Shown in pieces: positions 8,101-17,218 of a stretch of 64,000 bases of DNA. The notes under the pieces are model-generated. The model did not search any database. It was not told the origin of the DNA and worked only from the letters and a program-made list of their open reading frames with translations. Within the stretch, counting starts at the first letter, position 1; the number at the start of each line of letters is the position of its first letter. Origin of the DNA: Pararhizobium sp. (GTDB taxonomy: Bacteria; Pseudomonadota; Alphaproteobacteria; Rhizobiales; Rhizobiaceae); NCBI GenBank assembly GCA_030655075.1, contig JAURWE010000034.1, forward strand, positions 88,992-152,991, read 5' to 3'. The position numbers were made by a program, and so were the translations under genes.

Positions 8101-8823
8101 ATGTCTGCCAGCCCTCTCTATAAGCGTGTCCTGCTCAAGTGCTCCGGCGAGGCGCTTATGGGCAGCCAGGGGTTCGGCATTGATGTTGCGGTCGCAGACC
8201 GCATCGCATCCGACATTGCCGAGGCGAGGGCGCTGGGCGTCGAGGTCGGCGTCGTTGTCGGCGGCGGTAACATTTTTCGCGGCGTCGCCGTTGCCTCCAA
8301 GGGTGGCGATCGCGTCACCGGCGACCACATGGGCATGCTGGCCACCATCATCAACGCACTGGCGCTGGCGACCTCGCTACGCAAGCTCGACATCGACACG
8401 GTCGTCCTCTCGGCCATCGCCATGCCGGAAATCTGCGAGAGCTTTTCGCAGCGCGCGACGCTCTATCATTTCTCGCTCGGACGCGTGGTGATCTTCGCCG
8501 GCGGCACCGGCAATCCCTTCTTCACCACCGATTCTGCAGCAGCTCTCCGCGCCGCCGAAATGGGCGCGGAGGCGATCTTCAAGGGCACACAGGTCGATGG
8601 CATCTATTCCGCCGATCCGAAGAAGGACCCGAACGCCACGCGCTTCGATCACCTGACCCACAGCGAAGTCCTGGAAAAGGGCTTGGCCGTCATGGACGTT
8701 GCCGCTGTCGCCCTGGCGCGCGAAAACAACATTCCGATCATTGTCTTCTCCATCCATGAGAAGAGCGGCTTTGCCGAAATATTGACCGGCGGCGGCCGTG
8801 CGACCATCGTAACGGACCATTGA
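8101..8823 (+). CDS. pyrH: UMP kinase
   Basis: The 240-residue protein begins MSASPLYKRVLLKCSGEALMG, a typical PyrH N-terminus with the nucleotide-binding Lys, and includes 'GGGNIFRG' and 'GTGNPFFTTDSAAALRA'. It phosphorylates UMP to UDP and acts as a hexamer. ATG 8101 sits 7 bases after GGAG; the in-frame GTG at 8095 is too close to that site. It is followed at 66 bases by frr, the usual bacterial pairing. Confidence 0.97.
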   Translation: MSASPLYKRVLLKCSGEALMGSQGFGIDVAVADRIASDIAEARALGVEVGVVVGGGNIFRGVAVASKGGDRVTGDHMGMLATIINALALATSLRKLDIDTVVLSAIAMPEICESFSQRATLYHFSLGRVVIFAGGTGNPFFTTDSAAALRAAEMGAEAIFKGTQVDGIYSADPKKDPNATRFDHLTHSEVLEKGLAVMDVAAVALARENNIPIIVFSIHEKSGFAEILTGGGRATIVTDH

Positions 8824-8889
8824 AAACCGATTGACCAGTGAGTCGGCCGATCCCCTCGGCCTCAAGACGAAAAAACGGGAGTTTGAGCG

Positions 8890-9450
8890 ATGAGTGAAGG
8901 TGTGGACATGAAGGAACTGAAGCGCCGGATGGACGGTGCCATTTCCGCCTTCAAGAACGACATTGCGTCGCTGCGAACGGGCCGTGCCTCGGCCAACGTG
9001 CTCGATCCGGTAACGGTCGACGCCTACGGTTCGCGCATGCCGCTGAACCAGGTCGCCAACATCACCGTGCCGGAGCCGCGCATGCTCGGCGTGTCCGTCT
9101 GGGACAAGTCGATGGTCGGCGCCGTCGATCGCGCCATTCGCGAATCCAATCTCGGCCTCAATCCGATCATCGATGGCCAGAACCTGCGGATCCCGCTGCC
9201 GGAGCTCAACGAGGAGCGCCGCCGCTCGCTGGTCAAGGTCGCCCATGACTATGCCGAGAAGAGCAAGGTGGCGATTCGCCATGTGCGCCGCGACGGCATG
9301 GACGACCTGAAAAAGTCCGAAAAGGACGGCATCATCGGCCAGGACATCGGCCGCAGCCAGTCTGAAAAGGTTCAAAAAATGACCGACGAGACGATTTCGG
9401 AGATCGACCGCTTGCTCGCCGATAAGGAAAAGGAAATCATGCAGGTTTAG
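8890..9450 (+). CDS. frr: Ribosome recycling factor
   Basis: A 186-residue protein with the RRF signature: 'AFKNDIASLRTGRASANVLDPV' in two parts (the LRTGRA loop near residue 30), 'NQVANITVPEPRML' and 'KKSEKDGIIGQD'. RRF works with EF-G to split post-termination ribosomes. ATG 8890 follows CGGGAG. It lies between pyrH and uppS, as in most bacteria. Confidence 0.98.
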   Translation: MSEGVDMKELKRRMDGAISAFKNDIASLRTGRASANVLDPVTVDAYGSRMPLNQVANITVPEPRMLGVSVWDKSMVGAVDRAIRESNLGLNPIIDGQNLRIPLPELNEERRRSLVKVAHDYAEKSKVAIRHVRRDGMDDLKKSEKDGIIGQDIGRSQSEKVQKMTDETISEIDRLLADKEKEIMQV

Positions 9451-9491
9451 TGTCTGCCTGTTTTCCAAGCATCTCTTTCACCGGAACACCC

Positions 9492-10235
9492 ATGTCGAAA
9501 CCCGCAGCATCCGCATTGCCCGCCCACGTCGCCATCATCATGGATGGCAACGGCCGCTGGGCAAATGCGCGCGGGCTGCCGCGCACGATGGGCCACCGCA
9601 AGGGTGTCGAAGCCGTTCGGGAGGCTGTGCGCACCGCAAGCTCCCTCGGCATAAGCTATCTGACCTTGTTTGCCTTTTCCTCGGAAAACTGGAGCAGGCC
9701 GGAGACGGAAGTGTCAGATCTCATGGGCCTCCTGAAAATGTTCATCCGCCGCGATCTTGCCGATCTGCACCGCGAAAACATCAGGGTGCGGGTGATCGGC
9801 GACAAGGAAAACCTGCGGAGCGATATTCTGCCTCTGCTGCTGGAAGCCGAGGAAACGACCCGAAACAACACGTCGACGACGCTGACCATCGCCTTCAACT
9901 ATGGATCGCGCGACGAAATCGCCCGCGCTGTGCAGAAACTGGCGGCCGAGGTCGCCGAGGGCCGTCTGAAGGCTGCTGACCTGACCGTCGAGCGCATCAA
10001 CAGCAGTCTCGATACGGCTGGCATTCCCGACCCGGACCTGATCATTCGCACCAGCGGCGAAGAACGCCTGTCCAACTTTCTACTCTGGCAGGCGGCCTAT
10101 TCCGAGTTTGTCTTTGTCCCGGAACTCTGGCCTGATTTCTCGCGCGAGACCTTCCTGGCTGCGCTCGAGAAATATGCCAGCCGTGAACGGCGTTTCGGCG
10201 GCGTAACGCGCCCGGCGCTGGCTGTCGGTTCGTGA
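9492..10235 (+). CDS. uppS: Di-trans,poly-cis-decaprenylcistransferase (undecaprenyl diphosphate synthase)
   Basis: The 247-residue product has the cis-prenyltransferase motifs: 'IIMDGNGRWA' with the catalytic Asp, 'LTLFAFSSENW', and 'LIIRTSGEERLSNFLLWQ'. It condenses isopentenyl diphosphate onto farnesyl diphosphate to make the C55 lipid carrier for peptidoglycan and polysaccharides. I chose ATG 9492 because residues upstream in this frame, reaching to the frr stop, are unlike the family. It overlaps cdsA by one base (TGATG). Confidence 0.96.
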   Translation: MSKPAASALPAHVAIIMDGNGRWANARGLPRTMGHRKGVEAVREAVRTASSLGISYLTLFAFSSENWSRPETEVSDLMGLLKMFIRRDLADLHRENIRVRVIGDKENLRSDILPLLLEAEETTRNNTSTTLTIAFNYGSRDEIARAVQKLAAEVAEGRLKAADLTVERINSSLDTAGIPDPDLIIRTSGEERLSNFLLWQAAYSEFVFVPELWPDFSRETFLAALEKYASRERRFGGVTRPALAVGS

Positions 10236-11068
10236 TGCAGAAAGAACTTCAGCTCCGCATCCTCTCTGGGATCGTCATGGCGGCGGTTGTGCTGGTTGCC
10301 ACCTGGCTCGGCGGCATCCCGTTCCAGGTTCTGGCCGTGCTGATTGCCCTTTTAGTCTATTATGAGTGGTCGACGATCACCGGGCTTGCCGCCAATGACC
10401 AGTTCGGCAATTCCTTTGGCTGGCTGTCGCAGGCCGTAGTTGCCGGACTTGTGCTAACGGGCGCTATCGAGCTTGCGCTGATCGTTCTGGCCGGCGCGGC
10501 CGTGCTGGCGGCGCTTTGGACGGTGTTTTTGCGCAAAAGCTGGTGGCTGCCCGGCGGCATATTTTATGCGGGTCTCGTCGGCATCTCCATGTCGGCCATC
10601 CGCGGCGACAATTATATCGGCCTGATTGCCATGCTCTTCGTCTTTGCCATCGTCTGGGGCACGGACATCCTTGCCTATTTCGTCGGCCGGGCCATAGGCG
10701 GCCCCAAGCTGGCGCCGCGCATCTCTCCCGGCAAGACCTGGTCGGGCGCCATCGGCGGCACGGTTGCGGGCGTTGCAGCCGGTGTGGCGGTCTTCATGAT
10801 GAGCTTTTCGCTGGATGGCCTGAAAATCCCCCTGATCGCACTGCTTCTGTCCGTCTCCAGCCAGATTGGCGACCTGTTTGAATCCTTCATCAAGCGGCGG
10901 TTTGGCGTCAAGGATTCCAGCAAGCTCATTCCCGGCCACGGCGGCGTCATGGACCGGGTCGATGGACTTGTTTTCGCCTGTTTTGCGGCTTTTCTGCTCG
11001 CGGTGGCCGATGCACTCATGTCGGGCGGTCTCGACTCGTCGCCCGGTGCTTTTTTGCTTGGTCTGTAG
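10235..11068 (+). CDS. cdsA: Phosphatidate cytidylyltransferase
   Basis: An approximately 277-residue polytopic membrane protein with the CdsA signature near the C-terminus: 'SQIGDLFESFIKRRFGVKD' followed by 'PGHGGVMDRVDG'. It makes CDP-diacylglycerol, the precursor of bacterial phospholipids, from CTP and phosphatidic acid. ATG 10235 shares its A with the uppS stop; the in-frame GTG at 10232 is an alternative. It is followed at 30 bases by rseP. Confidence 0.95.
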   Translation: MQKELQLRILSGIVMAAVVLVATWLGGIPFQVLAVLIALLVYYEWSTITGLAANDQFGNSFGWLSQAVVAGLVLTGAIELALIVLAGAAVLAALWTVFLRKSWWLPGGIFYAGLVGISMSAIRGDNYIGLIAMLFVFAIVWGTDILAYFVGRAIGGPKLAPRISPGKTWSGAIGGTVAGVAAGVAVFMMSFSLDGLKIPLIALLLSVSSQIGDLFESFIKRRFGVKDSSKLIPGHGGVMDRVDGLVFACFAAFLLAVADALMSGGLDSSPGAFLLGL

Positions 11069-11098
11069 GATCTCGCGACCCTTTTTAAGGACATCGAA

Positions 11099-12235
11099 AT
11101 GGCATTTCTCTCCGACGCGATTGGTCTGATTACGGGCTACATTGTCCCGTTCCTGATCGTTTTGACGCTGTTGGTGTTCGTTCACGAAATGGGCCACTAC
11201 CTCGTCGGCCGCTGGTCGGGCATCAAGATCCTGGCCTTTGCCGTCGGCTTCGGCCCGGAACTGATCGGCTATACCGACGGCCGCGGCACGCGGTGGAAGT
11301 TCTGCGCCATTCCGCTTGGCGGCTACGTCAAATTCTACGGCGATGAAGATGCCGCCAGCATTCCCGATTATGAGAAACATGCCCAGCTTGGCGAAGAGGA
11401 GCGGGCGCAAACCTTTCTTGGGGCAAAGCTCTGGAAGCGGGCAGCGACCGTGGCTGCAGGCCCGATCGCCAATTTCATCCTCGCCATCCTGATCTTCTCG
11501 GTGCTGTTCTCCGTCTACGGCAAACCCGTCGCCGACCCCATCGTCGCCGAAGTCAAGGCGGACAGCGCGGCAGCCGTCGCCGGCATCCAGCCGGGTGACC
11601 TCCTGATGGCCATCGACGGCAACCCCGTCGTCACCTTCGACGACGTTCGCCGCTATGTCAGCGTCCGGCCGGAACTGCCGATTACCGTGACAATTCAGCG
11701 TTCTGGCCAGGTCATGGACATCGCCATGACGCCGAAACGCACGGAAATGACCGATCAGTTCGGCAACAAGATGGAGCTGGGCATCATCGGCATCGTCACC
11801 AATCAGGAGACGGGCAATTTCCGGCTGGAGCAATATACGCCCGTGCAGGCCGTCGGGCAGGGCGTTCTGCAGAGCTGGCATATCGTCACCGGCACGTTCG
11901 ATTACCTGTCCAACGTCGTCACCGGCCGCATGAAGGCCGACCAGATCGGCGGCCCGATTCGTGTGGCGCAGGCCTCTGGCCAGATGGCCACGCTCGGCGT
12001 GACAGCCTTGCTCCAGCTTGCCGCTGTCCTGTCTGTTTCCATTGGACTGCTCAATCTGATGCCCGTTCCCGTGCTTGATGGCGGGCATTTGATGTTCTAT
12101 GCAGTCGAAGCCTTAAGAGGGCGTCCTGTAGGGGTAAAAACGCAGGAAATTGCATTTCGCATTGGCTTTGCGATGATTTTGATGCTGATGGTTTTTGCCA
12201 CGTGGAACGATACGTTCGGCCGATTCCTGGGCTAG
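11099..12235 (+). CDS. rseP: RIP metalloprotease RseP (site-2 protease)
   Basis: The 378-residue protein has the zinc motif HEMGH in its first membrane helix (near residue 30), the M50 motif 'NLMPVPVLDGGHL' near residue 320, and one PDZ domain (around 'GIQPGDLLMAIDGNPVVTF'). RseP cleaves anti-sigma factors and remnant signal peptides within the inner membrane. E. coli RseP is longer with two PDZ domains; one PDZ is usual in alphaproteobacteria. It lies just before bamA, separated by a 250-base gap without a gene. Confidence 0.95.
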   Translation: MAFLSDAIGLITGYIVPFLIVLTLLVFVHEMGHYLVGRWSGIKILAFAVGFGPELIGYTDGRGTRWKFCAIPLGGYVKFYGDEDAASIPDYEKHAQLGEEERAQTFLGAKLWKRAATVAAGPIANFILAILIFSVLFSVYGKPVADPIVAEVKADSAAAVAGIQPGDLLMAIDGNPVVTFDDVRRYVSVRPELPITVTIQRSGQVMDIAMTPKRTEMTDQFGNKMELGIIGIVTNQETGNFRLEQYTPVQAVGQGVLQSWHIVTGTFDYLSNVVTGRMKADQIGGPIRVAQASGQMATLGVTALLQLAAVLSVSIGLLNLMPVPVLDGGHLMFYAVEALRGRPVGVKTQEIAFRIGFAMILMLMVFATWNDTFGRFLG

Positions 12236-12489
12236 ATTTCCACAGCTGGAAGACCGTCCATGGGCTCTTCCGGGGGAATCAGGATCGTTGAATTTCAACG
12301 GCTTGGCGAAAGGAATTGTTTACGATAAATGCAAGCTGTAGTGACCTTAAGGACACGGTTTGAATTGAAGTAAACAGAAATTAACGCGCGACCTTGCTTG
12401 TATGTGAAAAGCGGGTAAAACGGCAAACGTGACCGGAGTCGGTGTTGGTTGCCTCCGGTGCATTGGGAAACATAAGGTAAGACGTGAAC

Positions 12490-14820
12490 ATGAAAGCTGG
12501 TTCAAGATTTTTGAACGCTGTGTCGGCCATTGCGCTGTCTACTGGTGTGGTAACGGCGGGAGCAGGGGTTGTAACCCTTTCGAGCGCACAGGTTGCCGAG
12601 GCATCCGTCATTCAGCGTATCGACGTACGTGGTGCAACCCGCGTCAGTCCTGACACGGTTCGTGCAAACGTCACGATCAAGCCCGGCAGGGATTTCAGCA
12701 GCTCCGACATCGACACGTCGGTAAAGCGCCTGTTCGCCACCGGCTATTTCTCCGATGTACAGATCAGCGTTTCGGGCGGCACGCTCGTTGTCGTCGTTAG
12801 CGAGAACCAGCTGGTCAATCAGGTTGTTTTCAACGGCAACCGCAAGATCAAGGACGACAAGCTTCTTCTTGCTGTGCGCACGCAGCCGCTTGGCCCTTAC
12901 AGCCAGACAACGGTTGAATCCGACATTCAGAGCATCCGCGATGCCTATGCCGCGATCGGCCGCAGCGACATCACCGTGACGACGCAGACCGTTGAAGTGG
13001 CCGATGGCCGCGTCAACCTGGCCTTTGTCATCAATGAAGGTGACCGCACGAAGATTTCCTCGATCAACTTTGTCGGCAACCAGGCTTACAGCAACGGTCG
13101 CCTTCAGGCTGTTATCGCCACCAAGGAATCCGGCCTTCTTTCGTTCCTGACGCGCAAGGATGTCTACAACGAAGACAAGCTGCGCGCGGACGAAGAACAG
13201 CTGCGCCAATTCTATTACAACCACGGTTACGCCGATTTCCGCGTCATCTCGTCTGATGCCGTTCTCGATGAGAGCACCAATGAATATGTCGTGACCTTCA
13301 CCGTCGAAGAAGGCGAGCGTTACAACTTTGGTGACGTCAACGTCGAATCGACCGTCGAAGGTGTTGACCCTGAAGAGCTGAAGGGTCTGATCCAGACCCG
13401 CGCCGGCAAGGTCTACAAGGCCCGCGACGTTCAGGACACGATCACCGAAATCTCCAAGCGCGTCGCGTCGGAAGGTTATCCGTTCGCCCGCGTTACGCCA
13501 CGCGGCAACCGCAACTTTGAAAACAACACGATCTCCGTCGACTATCTGGTCGATCAGGGCGAGCGTGCCTATGTCGAGCGCATCGAAATCCGCGGCAACA
13601 CCCGCACACGCGATTACGTCATCCGCCGCGAATTCGACATGAGCGAAGGCGACGCCTTCAACCAGGAAATGATCACCCGCGCCAAGCGCCGCCTCGAAGC
13701 TCTCGGCTACTTCTCGTCCGTCAATATCTCGACGGCACCGGGCAGCGCAGGCGACCGCGTCGTTGTTATCGTCGATGTTCAGGATCAGTCGACCGGCTCG
13801 TTTGGTATCGGTGCTGGTTATTCGACCGGCAACAATGGCGGCGTTCTGCTGGAAGCCTCGATCGAGGAAAAGAACTTCCTCGGCCGCGGCCAGTACATTC
13901 GCCTGGCAGCAGGCGGCGGTGCCGATAGCCGGAACTACAGCGTGTCGTTCACCGAACCCTATTTCCTCGGCTACCGTCTGGCTGCCGGCTTCGATGCATT
14001 CCGCAACGAGAACGATTTCGAAGACAACTACAGCTACGAAGACTCCGGTTTCAGCCTGCGCGTCACCGCGCCGATCACCGAAAACCTGTCGACGACGCTG
14101 CGTTACAACTACACCAAGCTCGACTACAGCTCGAACAATCTGGCCGCCCTGTCGACGCCTTATCTGACGGCGGTGAATGGCAGCCCGTGGACGCGCTCTT
14201 CCGTGTCGCACACGGTCACCTACAACTCGCTCGACGAAGTTGCTCTTCCGCATGAAGGCATCATCGCATCGATCACGCAGGAATATGCGGGCCTCGGCGG
14301 CACGTCTGACTTCTACAAGCTGAGCGGTAAGGCGAAGATCTATCAGACCCTGAGCGACGACGCCGATATCATCGGATCGCTGTCGGCCGGTGCTGGCCAT
14401 GTTGTCGCCACCAGCGGCTCCATGGAAGTCTTCGACCAGTTCTTCTTGGGCTCCAACGAAGTGCGCGGCTTCGAGCGCAACGGCTTTGGCCCGCGCATGG
14501 CAAACGGCGATGCGCTTGGTGGCACGACCTATTTCGTGGCCTCCGCTGAGGCAACGTTCCCGCTGCCGGGCCTGTCGCGTGACTCCGGCTTCCGGGGCGC
14601 AATCTTTGCGGATGCCGGTACGCTTTATGGAAACGAAGTTCCGCTTCTCGGTACGGACGTCGTGAACGGTATTGGCAGCTCGGTCCGTGCATCGGTCGGT
14701 CTCGGCATCCTCTGGGCTTCGCCCTTTGGTCCGCTGCGTTTCGACTATGCCTTCCCGATCGCCAAGGAAGACCACGACAAGACCCAGAACTTCAAGTTCG
14801 GCATTCAGTCACAGTTCTGA
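12490..14820 (+). CDS. bamA: Outer membrane protein assembly factor BamA
   Basis: The product (about 776 residues) has a signal peptide ending near VAEA, five POTRA repeats (first at 'IQRIDVRGATRVSPDTV'; later ones at 'ISSINFVGNQAYS', 'YNFGDVNV' and 'VERIEIRGNTRTRDYVIRRE'), and a C-terminal Omp85 barrel with the lid-lock motif region 'FFLGSNEVRGFERNGFGPR'. It ends in QF, the C-terminal Phe typical of outer membrane barrels. It inserts beta-barrel proteins into the outer membrane, which would include the two inverse autotransporters in this window. Start could be GTG 12484 or ATG 12490. A weak promoter (TTGTTT-N17-TAGTGA, 12316-12344) lies in the gap before it. Confidence 0.97.
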   Translation: MKAGSRFLNAVSAIALSTGVVTAGAGVVTLSSAQVAEASVIQRIDVRGATRVSPDTVRANVTIKPGRDFSSSDIDTSVKRLFATGYFSDVQISVSGGTLVVVVSENQLVNQVVFNGNRKIKDDKLLLAVRTQPLGPYSQTTVESDIQSIRDAYAAIGRSDITVTTQTVEVADGRVNLAFVINEGDRTKISSINFVGNQAYSNGRLQAVIATKESGLLSFLTRKDVYNEDKLRADEEQLRQFYYNHGYADFRVISSDAVLDESTNEYVVTFTVEEGERYNFGDVNVESTVEGVDPEELKGLIQTRAGKVYKARDVQDTITEISKRVASEGYPFARVTPRGNRNFENNTISVDYLVDQGERAYVERIEIRGNTRTRDYVIRREFDMSEGDAFNQEMITRAKRRLEALGYFSSVNISTAPGSAGDRVVVIVDVQDQSTGSFGIGAGYSTGNNGGVLLEASIEEKNFLGRGQYIRLAAGGGADSRNYSVSFTEPYFLGYRLAAGFDAFRNENDFEDNYSYEDSGFSLRVTAPITENLSTTLRYNYTKLDYSSNNLAALSTPYLTAVNGSPWTRSSVSHTVTYNSLDEVALPHEGIIASITQEYAGLGGTSDFYKLSGKAKIYQTLSDDADIIGSLSAGAGHVVATSGSMEVFDQFFLGSNEVRGFERNGFGPRMANGDALGGTTYFVASAEATFPLPGLSRDSGFRGAIFADAGTLYGNEVPLLGTDVVNGIGSSVRASVGLGILWASPFGPLRFDYAFPIAKEDHDKTQNFKFGIQSQF

Positions 14821-14870
14821 TAGCGTCGGTCCAGGACCACCTGTCCTAAACTGTTCTGGAGCGCTGGCTG

Positions 14871-15932
14871 ATGGAAAAGAACGTGTTTTTTCCGCCACAT
14901 GATGGTGTTCGCCTTGGAGAGCTCGCGTCTCTCCTCGGCGCCGAGCTGGTTGATACCGCTCAAGCCGATCGCCTCGTGCGGTCGGTATCGCCCGTTGCTC
15001 GTGCTCGCGACGGCGACATCTGTTACATGATCTCCCGCAAGTTCAGGGATGAACTGGCTACCTGCCAGGCGACGGCGATCCTCTGCGACCGCCACATTGC
15101 CGCGTTTGTCCCGGCCCACATTCCCGTCCTGCTCACGGCCAAGCCGCACACGGCCTTCGCCGTCGCCGGCGCGCTCCTGCATGAAGAGGCCATGCGGCCG
15201 TCGCGCGTCGTCACCGGTTCGGGCATATCGCCAGCCGCCTTTGTCGATCCCACCGCCCGTCTCGAGGCAGGCATCGAGATCGAGCCCATGGCCGTCATCG
15301 GCGCCCATGCGGACATTGGCGAGAACACCCGCATCGGCCCCGGCGTCGTTATCGGCGCCGGTGTAAAAATCGGCCGCAACTGCACGATCTCGGCCGGCGC
15401 CAGCATTCTTTGCTCGCTGATCGGCAACAATGTCATCATTCACCCGGGTGCCCGCATCGGACAGGACGGCTTTGGCTACGCGCCCGGCGGCACGGGCATG
15501 ATCAAGATCGTCCAGATCGGCCGCGTCATCATCCAGGACAATGTCGAGATCGGCGCCAACACGACGATCGACCGGGGCACGATGGACGATACGGTCATTG
15601 GCGAAGGCACCAAGATCGACAATCAGGTCCAGATTGGCCACAACGTTCGCATCGGCCGCTCCTGCGGCATCGTCAGCCAGGTCGGCATTGCCGGCAGCAC
15701 CCAGATCGCAGATGGCGTGATGATCGGCGGCGCGACGGCGGTGAACGGTCATATCAGCATCGGCAGTGGCGTGCAGATCGCCGCCATGAGCGGTGTAGCG
15801 GCAGATATTCCCGCAGGCGAGCGCTACGGTGGCATTCCGGCCCGGCCGATGCGAGACTTCCTGCGTGACGTGGCGGAAATCACCATGCGGTCCCAGAGCA
15901 GGGCAAAGAAACCGGGAGCAAAAGATGAGTGA
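14871..15932 (+). CDS. lpxD: UDP-3-O-(3-hydroxyacyl)glucosamine N-acyltransferase
   Basis: The 353-residue protein has an N-terminal uridine-binding domain (to about residue 110) and then left-handed beta-helix hexapeptide repeats, with the catalytic His in 'IDNQVQIGHNVRIG'. It adds the second acyl chain, the amide-linked one, in lipid A synthesis. The end overlaps the fabZ start by 8 bases, showing a tight lpxD-fabZ-lpxA-lpxI-lpxB operon. Confidence 0.96.
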   Translation: MEKNVFFPPHDGVRLGELASLLGAELVDTAQADRLVRSVSPVARARDGDICYMISRKFRDELATCQATAILCDRHIAAFVPAHIPVLLTAKPHTAFAVAGALLHEEAMRPSRVVTGSGISPAAFVDPTARLEAGIEIEPMAVIGAHADIGENTRIGPGVVIGAGVKIGRNCTISAGASILCSLIGNNVIIHPGARIGQDGFGYAPGGTGMIKIVQIGRVIIQDNVEIGANTTIDRGTMDDTVIGEGTKIDNQVQIGHNVRIGRSCGIVSQVGIAGSTQIADGVMIGGATAVNGHISIGSGVQIAAMSGVAADIPAGERYGGIPARPMRDFLRDVAEITMRSQSRAKKPGAKDE

Positions 15933-16392
15933 AGACGGAAAGAGCGTTCTCGGCACGGCGGATATCCGCGAGATCCTGAAGCTGCTGCCCCATCGTTATC
16001 CATTCCTGCTGGTCGACCGGATCATCGAGATCGACGGCGACAATTCGGCGATCGGCATCAAGAACGTCACGGCCAACGAGCCGCATTTCACCGGCCATTT
16101 TCCCGAGCAGCCGATCATGCCCGGCGTTCTCCTGATCGAGGGCATGGCTCAGACGGCCGGCGCGATCTGCGCCCGCAAGACCGGCGACGGCAGCAATCTG
16201 GTCTACTTCATGACGATAGACAATGCCCGGTTCCGCAAGCCGGTCGTGCCCGGCGACCGGGTGGAATTCCATGTCGTCAAGCAGAAGCAGCGCGGCAATA
16301 TCTGGAAATTTCACTGTGACGCAAAAGTTGACGGGCATCTTGTTGCGGAAGCTGATATCGGCGCAATGATTATCAGCAAGGAAGACGCCTGA
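15925..16392 (+). CDS. fabZ: 3-hydroxyacyl-ACP dehydratase FabZ
   Basis: The 155-residue hot-dog protein carries 'LLPHRYPFLLVDR' and the active-site stretch 'HFTGHFPEQPIMPGVL' with catalytic His and, downstream, Glu in 'IEGMAQ'. It dehydrates 3-hydroxyacyl-ACP in fatty acid synthesis and so competes with LpxA and LpxD for the same substrates. ATG 15925 lies after GGGAGCAAA, inside the lpxD end; lpxA begins 2 bases after its stop. Confidence 0.97.
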   Translation: MSEDGKSVLGTADIREILKLLPHRYPFLLVDRIIEIDGDNSAIGIKNVTANEPHFTGHFPEQPIMPGVLLIEGMAQTAGAICARKTGDGSNLVYFMTIDNARFRKPVVPGDRVEFHVVKQKQRGNIWKFHCDAKVDGHLVAEADIGAMIISKEDA

Positions 16393-16394
16393 CT

Positions 16395-17207
16395 ATGATT
16401 TCCGCCAGCGCAAAGATTCACGCTCTCTCCGTCGTCGAAGAGGGCGCTGAAATCGGCGACAATGTCACCGTTGGACCGTTCTGCCATATTGGCGCGAAGG
16501 TGAAGATCGGCAACGATGTCGAACTGATCAGCCATGTGGTCGTGCTCGGCCGCACGACGATCGGCGACGGCACCCGCATTTTCCCGTCAGCGGTCATCGG
16601 TGGGGATTCCCAGAGCGCCCACCACAGCGCCGTCGACACGACGCTGGTCATCGGCCGCAACTGCACGATCCGCGAAGGCGTGACGATGAACACCGGCACC
16701 GTCGAGCACGGTGGAACCACCATCGTCGGCGACAACAACCTGTTTCTGGCCTATGCGCACGTGGCGCATGACTGCCGCCTCGGCAACAACATCATCCTGT
16801 CGAACAACGTCATGCTGGCGGGCCACGTGACCGTCGGCGACCGCGCCATTCTCGGCGGCGGTTCGGCCGTGCACCAGTTCACCCGCATCGGCCGTCAGGC
16901 CTTTGTCGGCGGTCTGTCAGCCGTGGCTTACGATGTCATCCCCTATGGCATGCTGAACGGCAATCCGGGCCTGCTTGGCGGCCTCAACGTCGTCGGCATG
17001 ACGCGCTCCGGCATCGAAAAGCCCGTCGTCCATGCCGTGCGCCGGGCCTACAAGCAAATCTTCGAAGGCCCGGAATCCGTGCGTGCCAACGCCGCCGCCA
17101 TCAGGGCCGACTATGCCGATTGTGCGCCGGCTATGGAAATTCTCGATTTCATCGCCGCCGACAGCGACCGTGCCCTGTCATCGCCGACGCGGGGCAGCAA
17201 GAGCTGA
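16395..17207 (+). CDS. lpxA: UDP-N-acetylglucosamine O-acyltransferase
   Basis: The 270-residue protein is mostly hexapeptide repeats followed by an alpha-helical C-terminal domain ('VRRAYKQIFEGPESVRANAAA'). The catalytic His lies in 'AYAHVAHDCRLGN' and the acyl-ruler region in 'GGLSAVAYDVIPYGM'. It performs the first step of lipid A synthesis. It sits between fabZ and lpxI in the operon. Confidence 0.97.
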   Translation: MISASAKIHALSVVEEGAEIGDNVTVGPFCHIGAKVKIGNDVELISHVVVLGRTTIGDGTRIFPSAVIGGDSQSAHHSAVDTTLVIGRNCTIREGVTMNTGTVEHGGTTIVGDNNLFLAYAHVAHDCRLGNNIILSNNVMLAGHVTVGDRAILGGGSAVHQFTRIGRQAFVGGLSAVAYDVIPYGMLNGNPGLLGGLNVVGMTRSGIEKPVVHAVRRAYKQIFEGPESVRANAAAIRADYADCAPAMEILDFIAADSDRALSSPTRGSKS

Positions 17208-17218
17208 GGCGGATCATG

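Noticed and set aside
12236..12489. A possible CtrA site before bamA (GTAA-N7-TTAAC near 12370-12385)
   Set aside because: One half differs from TTAA and the stretch is AT-rich, so a chance match is likely.
12502..14775. A very long open frame (about 757 codons) on the minus strand opposite bamA
   Set aside because: It is a mirror of the GC-rich bamA codons, has a low-complexity composition and no family signature; bamA itself is complete.
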